Translations under genes and position numbers: made by a program
From: Opeltia flavorubescens
Lineage: Eukaryota > Ascomycota > Lecanoromycetes > Teloschistales > Teloschistaceae
Direction of reading: 5' to 3'
Length of the DNA stretch: 64,000 nucleotides
NCBI GenBank assembly: GCA_000442125.1
Contig: KE546965.1
Location: 1,798,001 to 1,862,000 of the forward strand
In this document: positions 9,801-22,100 of the stretch, piece after piece
Layout: each line of letters opens with the position of its first letter
Position numbering within the stretch: the stretch's first letter is position 1
The notes under the pieces: generated by a model
Database searches by the model: none
What the model was told of the DNA's origin: nothing
The model's input: the letters and a program-made list of their open reading frames with translations, nothing else

Positions 9801-12628
9801 CTTCATTCCTTTGATAGTAAGATCTCTGCTCGTTGGAAGCCAGATAGGCAGATGCGAAACTATCGAGGTCTATGGAAGAGTTGGCTCCAATCGTCAGCAG
9901 GTAGTCTGCAAGCTCAGCGTTGCCCGTCTTGATTGCAGTTGTGAGGGGGCTCTCGGCGCTCGGCCTCCAGTGGTGACCTGTGATGACGAGATGGTTCAAA
10001 GCCCTTTCAGCAGCTGGACCGTCTTCGTTGATGCAGGCTTTGAGCAGATTAACCCTTTTCGCCGCTACTAGATAGTGGAATGATGAGATATGATTCAGAT
10101 CAGCCTGCGCGACCGAAGCGCCATTTCGAAGAAGGTCACAAGCTACTCGTGGGTTTGCTAGGCGAGCTGCTAGTAGCAGCGTCATGATAGCGTACTGCGG
10201 ATTCCGGGTGTACTGATTGATGATTTTGATAGGCAGCAAAGCGTCAGCTCCGAAAGTGCCAATTAAAGTTTTGATTGTTTCCGAATGAGCCCCGAGGATC
10301 GCTAGGTGAAGGGGAGATACCGGCGTGTCCCATGCCAGAACATTAATGTCGTAAAAATCAGGCTCGGCGTCGTCGTCGCTGTCTAGAGCATCTTCACCTA
10401 CCCGGTTCTTGTCGTCTACTTTGACTGTAGAAGAATCCCAGTGTTAGATGCGGCTATCATCGATACATCAACCCGCAAGGCCGAGGGAGGGCTTAGTACT
10501 TACCAAATGAACCTTCGGTCATTGCAGTGCCGTCGTCGCTGCTCATGTCTTCAGTTACGTCGTCACTATCACTTTCATTGCCCGAATTTGTCCTGACGGA
10601 TTGGGAAGCCTTTTGCTTCTCAGCTTTCTTTCGATCTTCTTTGTCAGCCTCTGCAGCCTCGTTTTCTTCCGACTTCTCGAGTAGAATTGTGACCATCTCA
10701 GTGCTACCGCGTGCACTCGCGATGTGCAGAGCAGTCAGGCCATCAACGAGACGGCTGACAATTCGAGCGCCATTGTCGACCAGGCATCTCAGAATCTCAG
10801 GGGTGGAGCTTTGAGCTGCTAAATGGAGGGGCGTGCGACCAGTGTGATCACGCCGGTCAATCGAATCGGGATTGTTCTTGCACCAATCCTCGACAAATGC
10901 AATGTTACCGTCACAGATTCGTTGACACAATTCTTGGGTATTTCCAATATATCCCATATCGGTCCAATCCGAATCCGTCAAGGGATGAAAGGATCCGATA
11001 GCTTGCCGGCCAGGATCATCTTTCATGAACTCCAGGTCTCCAGCTACATAGATCTTGCTCTCTTCTTCGGCTACCTCTTGCTCCTCGTTGGTCTGTGGTA
11101 CAGGGCAGGAGCCACAGCAGTCGTGTATGACCGACCTCAACGGCCCCATGAAACATGGATGGCGGTGCAGATTTACCGTCCTTTGTTTATTCTGATTCCA
11201 CTCGGCGTTGAGCAGGAGATCTTTTGTATACAGGAGTTTTTCAATGCGCTTAGCGGTGTACTTGGGACCATAAGGTACGGTGAATGAGTGATAGTTGGAG
11301 ATTTCATCGTCGTAAGCCCACTCGGGCACATCGTTCGGGTCTTGGTCTTTGACATTGTCTCGGAGTGACCGTCTCGAGCGGTAATAAGTGTTTGCGCTCG
11401 GCCTTCCTCTTTCTTCTCGGCGTTGAGACAAGTAATCCTCCCTATCCCCAGGTTTTGGCAGCTTTTCCAGTACCAGCAGCCTAGCCAGGCCCACAGTTCT
11501 GGCGAAGGATCTTTCAAAAATCGTTGGATCTATCTTAGTGCGATCCAGGTTCGACCAGAACACTTCAAAGCCACGATGGGCATACCTAAGAGTGTATCAG
11601 TAGAGACCCAAGCAAAAAGTGGACCCAGTTCTGGAAGTTTTACTTAGAGAGACGGCTCTCATAGCTTGGTGAACGTCGGGTCAGGTCAATGGTGTTGGTT
11701 TGAGTCATGAAGGCCGCTCTGTGATCACGGTCAGTGTATTCGATAGATCGTTATTGTGCCTGTTGATGGGGACAGCTTACATGCCCCGAGGAGTCCCATA
11801 AACTTGTGCTCCGTCAAAAGCAAAGCAGGAACAATCAACGTCGAAACCACTGAGAATTTCTGACACGGACTTGTAAAGACGGAGAACAATTTGGACGTGC
11901 CGGATGGGATAGTGAGAAGCGATAGTGATGGCATTTTTGGTCCGGACCGTCTTTGACTTTGTCANAAGACAAGCACTTCGCATAGAATAGAAACGTACCG
12001 TCACTTCCTCGAGTATAGCGTTACGAACGCTTTCTTCGATCTGCTCGATCTTCTTCAGAGCATCACGTTCATTCAATCCCCAGATGAACAGATCGACGTC
12101 ACTAGAAGGTGCAAGGTGCTGGTGGTAGTATTCACGTTGAGCTTTTTTGGAAGTGCTATATTTGTCAGGAGTTGGCAAGAGAGCTGTCACAACAGAGCTT
12201 CCAGCAGCAACGACGTTAGACCAATCTAGATCTGCTAGCGAAGACTCAGAAAACAGGTTGAAGTTCTTCTTGAATTCAGCAATGGACTGGACCGTGGCAG
12301 GGGACCCTTCAGCTTTCCGTTCTTTCGCACTTAAAGGCATAATGTAGGTCTGGTTATGCGTCCTCTCGTCGATGTCTCTTTTGGAGATGCGGGGGACATC
12401 TTCCCCCTGATTGAAGATAGGGACTGCATTAACATTGCGGTCCTGTAAAAGGGGATGATCAGGGTGCTGGGCAAACCCTTCTCTCAATTTTGCCTCGAAA
12501 GCATTGTAGGGTGCGAGGAGCTTTTGGACTTGATCGCCATCTTTCTTATTGATATAGGAAACAAAGTGCTTATGAGCAACAGGAACTTTGGGCAAAACGA
12601 AAGGGGAAGAGTTTTCAGTCGAGGACAT
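6835..12628 (-). CDS. Large ankyrin-repeat protein with nucleotidyltransferase-like N-terminus
   Basis: Eight exons: 12628-11999, 11950-11781, 11718-11644, 11585-10504, 10424-9140, 9092-8713, 8662-7907 and 7856-6835. Phases agree throughout and give about 1799 residues. Start is the ATG at 12628; upstream only a TTG is in frame. Residues 143-180 (GSS, then SDVDLFIW) and 246-250 (FDVDC) look like the acidic motifs of the nucleotidyltransferase fold. The following GFDVDCSCFAFDG and TQTNTIDLTRRSPSYE segments are, from memory, hallmarks of a fungal ankyrin-protein family. Ankyrin repeats run from exon 4 (TPLHLAA, TALHIASARG) through exons 5 to 8. The C-terminus is a charged Glu/Lys/Arg helix. One base at 11965 is undetermined, inside intron 1. 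Function unknown; the enzyme activity is inference. Confidence 0.85.
8502..8531 (-). other. 30-nt intron-like segment within ankyrin exon 7
   Basis: This stretch begins with GTAAGT and ends with TTTTCAG on the minus strand and is 30 nt long, so either retaining or removing it keeps the frame. It encodes ten residues if translated. At 30 nt it is below the size usual for fungal introns, so I leave it in the gene model as coding. The splice-site match at both ends is nevertheless exact. Confidence 0.35.
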
Positions 12629-13238
12629 AATGAAGATTGAGAAAGAGTGCAATGAAAACAGTCGATGTTTCTTTGGTGTGCTTAGTGGAAGATTGAATCA
12701 ATAGAAATATGTAAGATATAGGATAAGAGAAGTCTAAAGGAGAAAGGAAGCGTAGAGGGCATGTTTTGTACTCTGAGCGGGCCAGCGTCGAGCTAACCAC
12801 GGTGTAGAAAAGAGGTCAATATTCTAGGCAGCACGTGCATTCGCGACAAGGAGTAGATGGACGTGTCAGTAAACTTGCTATTGTATTGACTAAACAGAAC
12901 AGGCAACAGATGTCTGGAGGATTTGAGCGTGGTCCATCGAAGTCCTGCTGCCTGAGATCGCCACAGTCGTATGGGAGTTGAAGCCATCCTCTTTTTAGCG
13001 CCTTGGCATACTCCGCAAACAAGCACGACGAGGTATAGGCTGCGGAAGATCGGTCTCCAGAGAAAATATCAAGCGCGGTCGATGTATCGAGTCCAACACA
13101 TATTCACTGGACACATCGATGAGCTAGGAAATCTGGGACATTGTAAGGATTGCTCGTTCTCTATTCCGTACTCGTGGCCATCTTGTATAACGGAACCTAA
13201 GTTCAGATACCCTTGTCTCATTGTCTCCATATCCCCTC
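12629..13238. other. Intergenic, ankyrin gene promoter side
   Basis: About 610 bp between the ankyrin start codon and the 3' end of the small secreted protein gene, both on the minus strand. It should hold the ankyrin gene promoter. No defined element is recognised. Confidence 0.5.
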
Positions 13239-13856
13239 TCAAGCCGTCTGTACAGCTGCCTCCTGCATCCCCAGAGAGCCGTAGCCCAGATGCCCCCATT
13301 TCTTACTATAAACGTCAAACTGCGCTGAAGTAAATGTTGTATTTCCCAAGCCCAATGCGACCGCGCGCAAACTCTCCACGATTATTCCCCATGTTAAAAT
13401 ATGATCCTTATCATCCTGATTCTGCATCGTCAAACAGTTTTCATTCTTCGGCTGTTGGCTACCCGAGTATGACCAGGGCTTGGTGAGAGGAGTCGAGATG
13501 CCGTGAACGTTTTGGGAGCTATAGATCTCCTGGAGAGCCTCGATAATGCATACCATCGAGTCGTTCTGTGTGAGCGTTTCAGATGCAGCAGTGCTGAACC
13601 TCGAAAACGTCACAGTAGTTTCCGTGCCAGGGGCTTGAACACGCATAAGGACGGTGATGGCCCTGTGGTTTGTTCAGTGGTTGCAGGCAGCAGATACATC
13701 GTATTTATTCCCGGGAGGTGGGGGTAAATACCCTTGAGCCATGCTACCTGGCGCAGGAACAACATCGCTAGATTGTGGAAGGCCAGAAGCAATAGTACCG
13801 AAAGTAAGTACTTGAACGAGGATTGAAGGCAGGAATTGTGGAATGAGAAGTTTCAT
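13239..13856 (-). CDS. Small secreted protein, hypothetical, two exons
   Basis: Exons 13856-13732 and 13662-13239 are joined over a 69-nt GTATTT...CACAG intron with a CTGAAC branch-like site, giving 182 residues from the ATG at 13856. Residues 1-25 form a typical signal peptide: Lys2, then a hydrophobic stretch ending near SG. The mature part is polar, with few cysteines and two potential N-glycosylation contexts. Family not recognised. Size, signal peptide and lack of homology fit a secreted fungal protein of effector or wall type, but nothing in the sequence proves that. The intron is the only one that joins the two open frames in phase. Confidence is moderate because no known domain anchors the model. 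Confidence 0.5.
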
Positions 13857-14318
13857 TGTCGGTCAGGGTTATTGCAAACAAACCAAGACTGCAAGGAGTC
13901 TTTGAAATAACTGAAAGCCAGAGCGAGTGGAGGCGAATCGCTTCAAAGGTGATCATTTTTAAATATATCGAATGCTTCTCAATCCAAAGTAATAATCCGA
14001 CAGCCCTGGTTATTGGCGATAAGCGCGAAAGCAGGCATTCGTAAGGTTCGGAGGAATCACGAATACAAGCGCTCGATCTTTTGTGGGCTTGCCGAAAACT
14101 ATGATTTGTACTGAGGAAGACACTGAAGCTGCGTGAAAATTGGATTGCCTTTCCACTCGAAAACGTTGCAAACAGCATAGAACAGATGGTATCCAAAGAA
14201 AGAGCATACACCATTCTCGCCGTGCCACGCTCATCATCAAGTACGTCGGTTCGTTGATCTACAACTATGTACAAAAAGATATGACTCCATGACCTCTCTG
14301 GCCGAGACCTACCTCATT
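13857..14318. other. Intergenic, secreted-protein promoter side
   Basis: About 460 bp upstream of the small secreted protein gene and downstream of the 905-residue gene. A 168-codon minus-strand open frame crosses it but overlaps the secreted-protein start and has no recognisable features, so it is not annotated. Confidence 0.45.
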
Positions 14319-17036
14319 TCACTCTTTCTTGCCCCTTGGAGGCTTTGTCTCACCCAGAATATCCTCAAAGCTCTTCAGAGGATCGTGCTTTGCTACCACT
14401 ATCTTGGTACCGCTTGGCGAGAAACCAGCAGGTAGCGGTAGCGCTTCGAGCCCTAGATGTACAGAATCACGCTGGCTGATTCTGTTTGGTGAATTGGATC
14501 TCGAAGAGAATCCACCGTCGGGGGACAACAGTGGCGGCGATAAGATATTTCCAGTTGAGTCGTGACGAGGAACTGGAGCATTGATTCCACTCCACTTCTC
14601 TGCAGCCTGCCATGCATGGCTGCGTCGATAGATACCCTCAACACCGTGGTCAATGATATCAGCTGGGAGACTGACAACGCCTGAGCCGCCCGTTATAGCA
14701 TACCAACTTCGGCTGTGGTTTTCTGGAATCCAAGGGGCTGCGCCTTTGGGAACTTCGCACAAGAAGTATTCTACACCTTGAGTCCATTGGATTCCCGGGG
14801 CATCGATAATCACCAATGGTAAGGACTGGATGACTGCATACATGAACAACCATTGACCATTGCGCAAATCTTGGATTTCCTCAATGCTTTTTCCCCGCGC
14901 TAATTGTCTCTCAAATGTCATAAATGCTTGAAGAAAAGTAGTAGCGTTGATACAGTCTCGATTATAAGACTGCATGAGGGCCTGATTAATCTCATCATTC
15001 TCAAGGCGTTTGGAGTTTTCCTTTTTCTGTTTCTTGGCATCCATGGTGTCAAAACCTCGCCTATGCTCTAAAGACGGTAGTAAAGGAGTATCGAAAGGCA
15101 CAGGAGGTTGGACTGGTGGGGAGCTCCGGTCGAATTCATCCATGACTCTGCGTAGAGCAGGCCCTGTTACGTCTTCCTTGTTACGTCCCATTCCATCAAC
15201 TGGGGTCATGTCCACAGTGCGGGTGGTAAGGACGGCACGATTAACCAATGCATCGTAGAGATCTGAGAAATCGCGGTATACTTCTTGCAGTAAGATTCGG
15301 TTGAGTCCACTTTCTCCAAACTCGTTCTTCTTTGATTTAGCACTTGGAGGCCATGCTCCATACCTTTCCTTATAAAATGTGATGACGTGCTTGCGCATGG
15401 CAAGAAAAGCTGCTTTCCACGCCTTGAAGCGAACAGTCTTACTCTCGTTACTCGTTGTGGAGTTTGCAATGCCTGCGAACAGCGATGGAAAGTCAAAGCT
15501 TTCCAGCCTCGTTCGGACAGTCTTGAGCCGCGAATTTAGATCCAAGGTCGCCCTCTCCAGCCGTTTTGCGGTGCTTTCCGTAATCATGTAATACTTAGCG
15601 CTTTTAAGCTTGGCGATTTCATGATACTTTCCAACCCCATGTACGAAACCTTCGTTGTAAAGGTCCCACGATCTCATCCTCTCGCCAAGTATGATCGCTT
15701 CCAACGTCTTCTCTCGACTGGCTCTGACATCCGCAAGTTTGAAATGATCTGAATATTCTTTGAAGCTACTTGCTACTTCCTCGCCAAGGGTCGAGCCATC
15801 CAGATTCGAGAACTCGTATCGCTGTAGGAAGTCGGCGATTTTAAGAAAGATTTCAAAGATTGTGCTCGTTCGGAAGGTTGCGACTAATGATTGATTTGTC
15901 AAGAAGGCAAAAACGTTGCGGACTGCAACAAGGTGCTCAACATCATCAGAGCCAAGGTTAGAGTAAGCGCTAGTTAGATCGGCTTGAAGAGGTAATGACA
16001 AATACAAGTTTGCGTTCTGCCGAGGAGACTCGTCGAATGTATCACTGATCGTACGAGAACCTTGAGAAGCGCCATCAAAGGAAGATCCGGACTTTGACTG
16101 ATTCTCCGGTGGTTGGAGATTCATACTTTGAGCTTGATCCTCCGGCGTGCTGGCAGCTGGCTCACTGGAGACAACCTTACCATAAGCCATAGAAGTCAAT
16201 TTCTTAGAGGCGGCAAAGATCGAGGAATCAATTCGGAAAGATGGCCCTCTATCAACTTCGTTCGCGTGCAAGAAGACGGTGACATCGCCAGACTCATCCC
16301 ATAACCCAGGGACCTTCTGGAAATCTAGCAGTGATGATATATCGCAAGATAACTTGTCAGTGCTTGATGGAGATACCACCCATGCCTGTGGCAATTGTAC
16401 TCCACCTGCTTCCTCCTCGACGCGTGATCTTCCAGGAATCCAACTTTTGCGCCGCGAGATTCTCTTTTCTTTCGTAGTTGTGGGCGGTTGCTTCAATGGT
16501 GATGCGGGTCGACTTCCGGGGCCGTAGGTGTGTCTGCTTGCAGGTCTGCTAGTGTCGGAGACTGGGGTAAAAGGCCGGTGGAAATCCTTGTGTGGAGATG
16601 AGGCACGACTTCCACGCCGACTGCTGGCTCGACTGTCAGGTGGGCCTACATCAGAAACTGGGGTCATTGGCCGAAGCAATCCATTCGAAGGTGACGCTGG
16701 CCGACTATTCGGTCTGCTACCCGCTCGGCTCGTGGTACCGTCTTCTGGAGATTCGGTCCGGTCTGGGGTTTCGTTAGGAGGGCACCAGCCATCCTTTGCC
16801 AAGCCTGTCAGAGGAGGGGACAGTGTAGGACCGAACGTTGGAGTTTTCCCAATTGCTTGCTTTTCACGCAGCTCCTGGCTAGCCGAAGTCTTCAGAGGGC
16901 GCATTGCTGCGGGTGGAGGCTTATAGGAGTCGCGAGAAGAATTTGAAAAATGGGAGGAGACAGCGGAGGATGCGTTGCTGCTTTTGTCGGACGCATTGCT
17001 GAACAGGGACGAAATTCTATTCATAGATCGCTCCAT
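14319..17036 (-). CDS. Conserved fungal protein, BTB-like segment (possible DUF8004 family)
   Basis: A single-exon gene of 905 residues from the ATG at 17036. Residues 1-200 are disordered and Ser/Pro/Arg-rich, with repeated DSR, RPASRxxS-like phosphorylation-prone motifs. A core follows from about residue 220 with a BTB-like start (GDVTVFLHANEVDRGPSFRI, SSIFAASKKLTSMAYG). A helical region runs from about 350 to 620 (YMITESTAKRLERATLDLNS). A well-ordered end includes NGQWLFMYAVIQSLPLVIID and RSWYAITGGSG. The overall pattern matches a Pezizomycotina family that I tentatively identify as DUF8004. No enzyme motif, signal peptide or membrane segment is visible. Function unknown. Confidence 0.8.
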   Translation of the reverse strand: MERSMNRISSLFSNASDKSSNASSAVSSHFSNSSRDSYKPPPAAMRPLKTSASQELREKQAIGKTPTFGPTLSPPLTGLAKDGWCPPNETPDRTESPEDGTTSRAGSRPNSRPASPSNGLLRPMTPVSDVGPPDSRASSRRGSRASSPHKDFHRPFTPVSDTSRPASRHTYGPGSRPASPLKQPPTTTKEKRISRRKSWIPGRSRVEEEAGGVQLPQAWVVSPSSTDKLSCDISSLLDFQKVPGLWDESGDVTVFLHANEVDRGPSFRIDSSIFAASKKLTSMAYGKVVSSEPAASTPEDQAQSMNLQPPENQSKSGSSFDGASQGSRTISDTFDESPRQNANLYLSLPLQADLTSAYSNLGSDDVEHLVAVRNVFAFLTNQSLVATFRTSTIFEIFLKIADFLQRYEFSNLDGSTLGEEVASSFKEYSDHFKLADVRASREKTLEAIILGERMRSWDLYNEGFVHGVGKYHEIAKLKSAKYYMITESTAKRLERATLDLNSRLKTVRTRLESFDFPSLFAGIANSTTSNESKTVRFKAWKAAFLAMRKHVITFYKERYGAWPPSAKSKKNEFGESGLNRILLQEVYRDFSDLYDALVNRAVLTTRTVDMTPVDGMGRNKEDVTGPALRRVMDEFDRSSPPVQPPVPFDTPLLPSLEHRRGFDTMDAKKQKKENSKRLENDEINQALMQSYNRDCINATTFLQAFMTFERQLARGKSIEEIQDLRNGQWLFMYAVIQSLPLVIIDAPGIQWTQGVEYFLCEVPKGAAPWIPENHSRSWYAITGGSGVVSLPADIIDHGVEGIYRRSHAWQAAEKWSGINAPVPRHDSTGNILSPPLLSPDGGFSSRSNSPNRISQRDSVHLGLEALPLPAGFSPSGTKIVVAKHDPLKSFEDILGETKPPRGKKE

Positions 17037-19489
17037 TGCGAAAGATGAAGCAGGCGTTAGACGGGTGCTGGTAGAAGTTCTTTGCCCAGAGGGTGTAGAG
17101 TTATAGTGGAAAAATCTGCGGAGATTACATTTCAGGAAGGATTCGAAGGATCAATCATGGCGTGTTGGAGCGGGATACTAGGGTGGCCAAAACTGCGGAC
17201 TGGTGGCTTTCAGTGGAAAATGGGACGAGGCGGTGAAGAGATCGATGATACTGTAGGGAAAAGAAGGTGTAGGCTGAGCCAAATAAATCAACGTCCAGAA
17301 TAGCTACTAAGGGAAAAAGCTGGAAAAGCTGAAAAAATATTCCAAGTCTGCAATGCAGGTCAAGAAAAAATAGCCCGAGGGCGTCCAATGACATAATTAG
17401 AGTAGAAACATGTTGTAGGGCTGGGCTTGGCCGAATCATGGTCACATTAGCTTTGGCCCCCACAGAGCAAGCATACGAAAATAATTCGTCACCCTGACTG
17501 ACTAGCTGAAACATACCTCCAATGGAATTTCAGCAACACAAGGGACAGTATGCATCGATGCTCATACGCTTATTTGCAGCGGGGACTAAGCCGCCTCAAG
17601 CTTTCAGCTTGCACAAGCTCGACAAGTTGAATAACCGCGTACCACTACAACTATCGATTAATTCCCACGCCAGAAATTGATATCGGCACCGCCCGATGTC
17701 CGGATCAAACTATGTAACATACCCAGTGTAGGTGACGTACGATCCATTCGAATCAACTGAAATCTATGTTCTTCATAGGCTGATCGTCGGTGATGCGAAT
17801 GTCTAGCTCTGGATCGAAAGTGATCTTTGTCATCAATTGTCGAGCGTTACAATAGGGAACTATCAGTGGCAAAGCTAACGTCAGAGCCCAACCAGTGACC
17901 AATCCACCCAAGGACAGCTATGATGAAGTTGCACGTCCTTGAACGATTGACGACTGGCCCTGGCCATGTCATATACTAATATCAGCTGCACCTAACCATC
18001 ATAAAGCACTCGAGGTATCGGGATTGCTCAAATTCCAATAGCTCGTCACACAAGTGCCGGAGACGTACGAAGACCTAGTGACGGCTAAGACTTGAAAATG
18101 AATACTGGATGCTGAGCAGCAGTCTTATGACTTGAGTCTCAAAGCGCGGAATGAGCATCTGCCAGTTCTTTAGTGTAATGCGGGGAAGCGAAAACTAGAG
18201 TACGAAATCTGGGGTAAATGCAGGAATACCCTCTGACGTTACAGAATTCCAGGATTTGGTTGAGTGTCGTTGAGTAGGCCTTGTGCGACGAGCGCCTGAC
18301 TCGCCGTTCATAGTCTGGATGACTGATGGCTTCAACCGCCAGACCGGACAACACTCTCACACACTATGATGTGAACACTCATAGAATGGGAAGATGCATC
18401 ATAGAGTGCTGTGTTTACTTTAAAAAAGTGCTCCAGTAACTGGACCGAGCAGTCGCCTCGAGAGGTGGAGTGATTCTATGAAGCTAAGACTACGAAAGTA
18501 GTTAGACCAACTGGGCAAATGTTAGCGGGGCGCGCTAGAGTATGCTGCCAGCCACTGAGTGTTATGAATGCACTTCAACTTCACGTTTCAGATCCATCTG
18601 ACTGGCCTGCTGTCGACCGCGCTCGAGTGGCTCCCTTTGACTGATTCAATTGCTGTGCAAGCGACAAGGGTCTTGACCACGCGCTCTCACAAGTGTTTTG
18701 TAAAGTTTCGTGTCCTGGTGAGACTTGATTGATAATACGTCTGTCTTGAGAAGGTGATTATAGTCTGGGAATAGTCATCCTCATTAACTCTACCCATTCC
18801 CCAACCACACATGACTGGTTCATCCATTCCAGAATTCCCTGCTCTTGACCATGAGACACCAGGAAATGACGATCGTCGCAATACCAATGGTTGCATACCG
18901 AAGCGTGATGGCGGGACCGGTGGCAGAACATACAAGGGGAAGAATGCAGAAAAGGCAGAGAGGAGGACGGAAAAGAGGAGTCGAGAAGAATCCCCAAACA
19001 TCAAATTATCTTCACTGAAGAGAACCTCCTGCAACAATAGTAAAAAAGTGGTCCATGTAAGCTTAAAGCTCGTCATAGCAGACCAAATCTATTGATTCAA
19101 TAATCCCAAAAATCTTCTTCCTTCACTCCTTACCCGCTAATCGTAAACACACCTCACGAATCTTTCCCAGCTACTTTTCTTGAAACTTATTGCCTTGAGT
19201 TTCTCTATCCTTAGTACAGAGCGCTTGGCCGCCCATTGTTCCATTCACTGCCCCTTTGCCTCGTTCGGCACAGCGTCTCATCTCCAATAAATTCGCAAAA
19301 GTACCTATACGACGTCTCTTATCGTCGTCAACTTTACAAGATAGTTCATCTTATCATTCATTCATCATCTTATCTCTTGTTCGACACCTACTGCCAACGA
19401 CGTTCATTCAAATATTTGGAGCAGTGCAGGATCACTGACATCTTCTACACCAAAAGAATCCAAAAACCAGCAGGAGGAACCTCACCATC
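17037..19489. promoter_or_regulatory. Long divergent intergenic region
   Basis: About 2.45 kb between the start codons of the 905-residue gene (minus) and the first GH55 gene (plus). It contains overlapping open frames on both strands near 18.7-19.1 kb with no recognisable domain. The last 350 bp are pyrimidine-rich (TCTT, TTCTTC), as is usual for fungal leaders. No specific regulatory site can be named. Confidence 0.5.
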
Positions 19490-22100
19490 ATGATTGGCCT
19501 TTCATCTATTGCACTTTTCGTCACTCTACGTCTTTTAATTTTATCGATTGCACCTACTTCACCGGTTGGAGCAGTGCCATTAGATCAAGTAGCTTCAGCT
19601 CCATCAACTTACTGGCAATCCGACATTCAGAGACAAGGAAAGAGCGCCTTCGGTGACTCCGCATTCCAGATCTTCCGCAATGTCAAGGACTTTGGTGCCA
19701 AAGGTACGCACATATTTACCCCTTCGATCGGCAGGATTAACAGTTGCAGGTGATGGTAGCACCGACGATACCGAAGCGATTAACAACGCCATATCTACAG
19801 GGAACCGATGTGGTCAAGGCTGCGATTCGTCCACTACCACCCCTGCCTTGATTTACTTTCCGCCCGGTACTTATGTTGTCAGCAAGCCTTTGATTCAGCT
19901 ATACTATACTCAATTTATTGGAGATGCCATTAGTCTTCCCACCATCAAAGCAGCAGCCTCTTTCCAGGGTATCGCAGTCATTGACTCGGATCCTTACGAA
20001 GATGGAGGAGCAAACTGGTATACAAACCAAAATAACTTCTTCCGCCAAATTCGCAATTTCGTAATCGATCTTACGGATATGCCTGCGAATATCGGTGCGG
20101 GAATCCATTGGCAAGTTGCCCAAGGTAAGACCGTGAAACTATAGCAAATATCCAATACGCTAATGATTTTTGAAGCTACAAGTTTACAAAATCTTCGCTT
20201 CGAGATGAAGAAAGGCGGTGATAACAACAAGCAGCAAGGGATCTTTATGGATAACGGGTCCGGTGGTTTCATGACCGACTTAATCTTCAACGGGGGCAAT
20301 TACGGCGCCTTTCTGGGAAACCAACAATTCACTACACGTAATCTCACTTTCAACAATGTCAATACCGCCATCTTCATGAACTGGAATTGGCTGTGGACAC
20401 TGAAATCCATAAGCATTAACAACTGCGGACTGGGGATTGACAGTAAATCATCACCCTTGCCCCGTTCTTTTGACGCAAGTGCTGACTTCAAATCTTCTAG
20501 TGGCCAATGGTGATACCAATCAAACTGTCGGATCTGTTCTGATCCAGGATTCTATCTTTACTGGAACACCTCAAGGCATCAAAACGTCTCGTACGGATTC
20601 CACGATCCCAGCAACTGGAGGTACTCTGATTATCGACAATGTCGATTTTTCTGGTTGCCCTGCTGCAGTTGTCGGTACGGGAGGCAACACCATACTGGCT
20701 GGAGGGTCAAAGGTCGCCAGCTGGGCCCAGGGCCATGCCTACACGACTGGCACTGACGGTGCGGCGAACGCTACTTGCACCACTGGCGCGGCTCCTTCAG
20801 TATCAAGTAGCACGATCCAAGGTGCCCTGACGGCCCCAAGCAAGCCTGCATCTCTTTTGAACGCTGGTGGGTCTGTTTTTGAACGCTCCAAACCGCAATA
20901 CGAGAACGTCCCATCTTCGTCCTTCCTCAGCGTCAAGTCCGCTGGTGCGAAAGGCGACGGGACTACCGACGATACCGGTGCCATCCAGGCTCTTTTCAAT
21001 AAAGCGACCGCAGATCAGATTGTCTACTTCGATCACGGCGCTTACATAATTACATCGACGATCAAGGTCCCCAAGAATATCAAGATCACTGGCGAGATCT
21101 GGCCGTTGATCATGGCTAGTGGTCCTGCCTTCTCCGACCAATCCAAACCTACTCCCGTTTTCCAAGTGGGTCAACCAGGCGACACAGGCGCTGTCGAGAT
21201 CAGCGACCTCATGTTCGAGACAAAGGGCCCACAACCAGGCGCCATCCTCATGCAATGGAATGTCGCGGATCCTGCAGGGCAGCAAGGCGCTTCGGGCATG
21301 TGGGACGTACATTTTCGCATAGGAGGTACGGCTGGCACCCAGCTTCAGTCCGATAAGTGCTCCAAGAATCCCAGTTCGACACATAGCGCCAATCCAGACT
21401 GCGAAGGCGCCTTCCTACTCCTCCACGTGACGAAGCAAGCGTCCATTTACCTCGAAAACAACTGGTTTTGGGTCTCGGTAAGCAATCACTTAAGTGTCTC
21501 TTCTCTAGAAGTAAGGTGCTGATTTCAAAATAATCTTAGGACCATGAGCTTGACCTTGCAGACCATAATCAAATTGATATATACAACGGCAGAGGAGTCT
21601 TCATTGAGAGCACCAACGGTCCCGTTTGGATGTACGGCACCTCTTCCGAACACTCTCAATTGTACAACTACCAGATCGCAAATGCGAAGAATGTTTATAT
21701 GGCTCTGATCCAAACCGAAACTCCGTACTTTCAATCCAATCCTGATGCCTTGCAGCCTTTCACGCCCAATCCCACATTCTCCGATCCGGATTTCAGCACC
21801 TGCACCACCGCCGGTTGTAAGAAAGCTTGGGGCTTACGAATCCTCGGTAGTCAAGACATCCACATCTTTGGCGCGGGTCTGTACAGCTTCTATGACAATT
21901 ACGAGCAGACCTGCCTCGCCACGGAGAGCTGTCAGGAGAACATGGTTTCCTTGGAATGCGGGAATGAGAATATTTACCTTTGGGGCTTGAGCACCAAGGC
22001 GAGTACGAATATGGTCACGATCGACGGGACGGGTGTGGTGGCGCAGGCAGATAACAGGGATAATTTCTGCTCGACGCTGGCCGTTTTTGAGGAGGTTTAG
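19490..22100 (+). CDS. Secreted GH55 exo-beta-1,3-glucanase, copy 1
   Basis: Exons 19490-19703, 19750-20124, 20176-20442, 20501-21477 and 21540-22100 give 797 residues, a normal GH55 length. A signal peptide covers about residues 1-27. Family GH55 enzymes are tandem right-handed beta-helix proteins that release glucose or disaccharides from beta-1,3-glucan. Both helix halves begin with the family sequence: GAKGDGSTDDTEAIN after the first intron, and SAGAKGDGTTDDTGAI in exon 4. Further signatures are SGMWDVHFRIGG, ENNWFWVSDHELD and EHSQLYNYQ; the last probably carries the catalytic glutamate, by family analogy. Exported, acting on fungal wall or external glucan. Paralog at 31.5 kb. Confidence 0.93.

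Noticed and set aside
13768-14274. Minus-strand open frame of 168 codons
   Set aside because: It overlaps the signal-peptide exon of the secreted protein in another frame, has irregular composition and no domain.
18687-19095. Overlapping open frames on both strands, one hydrophobic
   Set aside because: No homology, no splice partners, and both strands open over the same bases. Not enough to call a gene.
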